A stretch of 64,000 nucleotides of DNA from Archegozetes longisetosus (taxonomy: Eukaryota; Arthropoda; Arachnida; Sarcoptiformes; Trhypochthoniidae): assembly GCA_018873245.2 (NCBI GenBank), contig JAEMBT020000008.1, positions 12,009,172 to 12,073,171 of the forward strand, given 5' to 3'. The notes below the pieces were generated by a model. It was not told the origin of the DNA. It did no database searches and saw only the letters and a list, made by a program, of their open reading frames with translations. The translations under genes were made by a program, and so were the position numbers. Below are positions 60,998 to 64,000 of this stretch, piece by piece; within the stretch, counting starts at the first letter, position 1; every line of letters starts with the position of its first letter.

Positions 60998-62687
60998 ATG
61001 TATTCGCATTTAAGGCTAGTAATAGTTCCACAAATTCCTTGGATTATTGTTAATCAAACTATTGATAAACAGTATTGCGAAGGAATCCAATGTGAACTTC
61101 TCAAATATGTGTCAAAATCATTGAACTTTACTTATGAATTCATAAAAGAACACAATGGAATGGGATATCAATTGGAAAATAAAACATGGACAGGATTAGT
61201 CGGCAGAATTCACCGGAATGTAAGCCAGATTGAATGAATACTATGTCTGATTTTGTTGAAAATAATCATGAAATCCAAGATTCATAAGTTTATTCCTTAA
61301 TAAATAGAAACATTAATTATTAGTATAAATAGTTTTTTATGGGATTACTCCAACTTAATAAAAAATTTGATACTTTTTCTACACTTGATGAAGTTGTTCA
61401 GATCAATTTGAACAACTTTCTAAGAAATTTTTCAAAATTTTTAATTTAAAATTGCTGTATAGGAAGCAGATGTGACTTTCAGTCCATTTGGTATAAGAGA
61501 AGGACCTTTTGTGGCAAATATTGTTGACTATTCGATTCCTTATAATATCGAAAGACCTATTATTTTAACTCATGTAACAAATGAAATGAAACCCGATCTC
61601 TTTTCTTATTTCACCGCGCTTGATCTGAATGTTTGGTCCGTTACAATCATTTCTTTCATAACAATAGTTTTTATCGCTTCATTGTTTAATAAAATTATTC
61701 TGGTTAAAAAGCGAACTTCTTACGAATTAATATCTGAGCTATTGTTCAGATTCTATGCGAGTTGTCTTCAAAAAGGTATCAAACTAATATATATAAGCAC
61801 ATTGTTCTCTAATAAGCTTTTTATAGATATGTTGTTAAGGGAAAACTTTGTGGTCAGCTTTCAGACAATAATACTCATGTCTTTTTGGTTGATTGGCATA
61901 TGTTTTCTATCCATTTTATTCTCAAGTGAATTAACTGCTAAACTAGGTCTCAAAACACCTGTCAAACAAATCGACACAATTGAAGAACTTGTTAACTCTA
62001 ACTTGAAATTAGTTGTATCTAAAGCATTCCCAGCACATCAAACTATAGAAGCGAAAAATGAACAATTATTTTATAAGATATATAATAAGACACTGAATGA
62101 TAAGACTATTATAAATTTTGTTGAACTCTTTGAAGAAAAATGGATTAATGGAGTGGCTGATGGACAAAACGCTATTTTTCTATTCGAAGTTCCCATCAAA
62201 ATAATTATAAGTAAAGCAGCAATAAAATTGAAGCAAAGGTGTAGATTCAGGTACTTACCTGAAGACTACGGAATATTCTATGCTCTGACTATTGGTTCGA
62301 GTATGGGATTGAATAAACGTTTCAGAGATGAACTCAATTTAAAGTTAGAAATAATTTATAAACACATTAAAATATCTATTTCTCAAATTATATCTTAAGT
62401 TTCGTTCTACTTCCAGAATTTCTTATTATATGACAACTGGTATTATTGATCATCAAGTTAAAGAAGTGACTCGAGAAAGTGAGAAATGCTTTATTAATGA
62501 TATTTCTACAGTCAGTAATGAATTTCGTGAATTAAATTTCGATGACTATATTGGAGTGATCGCAGTCTTCACAAGTGGTTGTGTCTTAAGTTTCGTTTCT
62601 TTTCTTATCGAACTTTTTTATAGCTTTCGAAAATTTCCATCCTTTACAACTTTAGAAAAAACCAAAAAATTTTCGAACATATTTTGA
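60998..62687 (+). CDS. Ionotropic receptor H (iGluR-like, 440 aa)
   Basis: Intact. Exons: 60998-61219, 61463-61775, 61827-62343, 62417-62687 (222, 313, 517, 271 nt; in frame). Intron 2 is 51 nt without a stop, so exons 2 and 3 look like one open frame; the family splice sites (AAAG|GTATC, TATAG|AT) and the paralogs show the intron. S1, TM1, pore segment, TM3 (SSELTAKLGLK), S2 (CRFRYLPEDYG) and TM4 are present, with a basic tail of about 25 residues. Exon 1, intron 1 and the start of exon 2 are almost identical to receptor F, while exon 3 and exon 4 are clearly more diverged. No signal peptide is visible. Confidence 0.87.
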
Positions 62688-64000
62688 AAATATTGAGGCA
62701 TTAAAATAGATGAATTGCTTTTGATTTCACTTATAAAAACTTTAAATAAAACCATTGAACATGTCTACTTGATTTCCTGAATATACTACACCAATATAAG
62801 CAATCGATTGATAAATTGGTTTGACTTTTTTCATGACTTCTTTTAGATAGAATTTAGTATAAAATTTTCATTTCCTTTGGTGTAATGGAAATAAAATCCA
62901 TCAGTCTAACTATATTTGTCGTTGGCTCGATAGTGTTGCTCAACAATCTAGTAATTCGATGTAAAACAACAAAACAACATATAACTCACTATAACTTATT
63001 AAGATTTTTATTTTTGTTGATATTCTTATTATCATAAAACTATTAATAGTTAATGTCCGTACTGTACATTAATTATACGTGTTTCTACGTCAAATTGAAT
63101 TAAGTTTAAACTCTTTTATATGTGAACCTTTTAATTAACAATTAATATGAATAACTAGCTTTTTAACTTAGATATTCTTATAACGTTTAAACTATCTTAT
63201 GATTAATTGTATTTAGCCGATATTTCAAGATATTTAGATTAGATTAAAATATTCAGAAGATATTTTTTACCTTAGGGTGACTACATTTTACCTTTGTATT
63301 TAATAAGTAATGAACTTGTTTACAATACAAAATTGGAATATTTGCGCATGTATTGAAAAAGCACTTATTTTACAGGGATAATCAACACATTGTGTAATAG
63401 TCTCCTTAATATACAAAAATCTCTTCTTCATTTCTCTTATTCGAAATAATTCTCTGCTGAATAAAAACTATGACTAATCAATAAGATTTAGAGTAAATTT
63501 TTCTTTGTTTTAGTCATCGATATTTATTAAAAATGAGTAAAATTTACGATACAAGTGATAAAATTTTATCATTCAAACATTTTCTTTAAACAAAAGAATG
63601 TCTGTCATAAATATTGTGTTAATAAAAAAATGACTAAACTCAATACAATACAACTAAATCACTATAACACAACACAAACAATAAAATTACTCTAAATATC
63701 ATATTTAAATATGTAAAGTTTGAAATTACTCTACAGAAATGCACAAATGAGAATCAAATTGTTTAACTTTATTATTACTTCTAACTGATTAATAATGAAA
63801 AATTAAAAGACTATTCTTCTATATGTTCAAATATAAGAAAAAAATTTGTACATCACTTCGTTTTCAATAATGATCTTATTTATTCACAAGTTTTCCTAAT
63901 AAGTTATTATTGAGTAGATTGAACAATCTTAATATCTTCTAATCTTGAGTAGATTGAACAATCTTAATATCTTCTAATCTTAAGCATTAGAAAATTTGTT
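62688..64000. other. 3' flank and spacer, no gene seen
   Basis: AT-rich. It lacks the 37-bp block that follows most receptor copies. No coding signal. Confidence 0.4.
63910..63979 (+). repeat. 35-bp perfect tandem duplication
   Basis: Two adjacent identical units starting TTGAGTAGATTGAACAATC and ending TATCTTCTAATC. Each unit also contains the small inverted pair AGATTGAACAATCT. Confidence 0.95.

Noticed and set aside
63910-63979. Start of a satellite array at the window edge
   Set aside because: Only two units, with unique sequence following before the window ends.

Overview
This is a piece of a eukaryotic nuclear genome. It is strongly AT-rich, its genes have short GT-AG introns (about 50-85 nt, with a longer intron 1 of about 230 nt to 1 kb), and it is crowded with eukaryotic transposons (hAT, Tc1/mariner, pogo/Tigger, MULE, piggyBac-like, LINE). 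The receptor family, the transposon mix and the secreted Cys-rich gene point to an arthropod. A mite or other chelicerate is my guess, but nothing here proves the taxon.

The backbone is a one-direction tandem array of short ionotropic glutamate-receptor-like (IR-type) genes. Six are intact by my splicing: 6617-8679, 14829-16480, 18157-20347, 40864-42931, 45061-46740 and 60998-62687. Each has four exons of 222, 313, 502 or 517, and 232-274 nt, giving 424-441 aa. Two broken copies (1440-1760 and 12050-12668) and one ghost seen only as 3' flank (about 58270-58421) show that copies are also lost. Spacers are duplicated along with the genes, and several carry a very conserved 37-bp noncoding block.

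Two non-receptor genes sit in the 20-kb gap between the third and fourth intact receptors. One (32050-33383, minus) is a two-exon gene for a secreted protein with a Cys-rich N-terminal module joined to a long helical domain of unknown function. The other (36918-38489) is a Ser/Thr kinase resembling eIF2-alpha kinases with a C-terminal ZZ zinc finger and Cys-rich tail, broken by a single extra A in an A run at the DFG motif.

The rest is mainly transposons, many with exact ends. They include an intact mariner-type element (9924-11194), two MULE derivatives with minisatellite-like inverted ends and perfect 9-bp target duplications (22578-23272, 54764-55473), a decayed FLYWCH/MULE element (26325-28264), several hAT elements with 8-bp duplications, a piggyBac-like MITE with TTAA ends, pogo/Tigger MITEs, long foldback elements, and two LINE relics (3765-5535 plus; 49250-54517 minus, with gag-like ORF1 and endonuclease-RT-RNase H ORF2). 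Several elements lie inside receptor introns or inside one another, and the paralogous empty sites make the insertion history readable.
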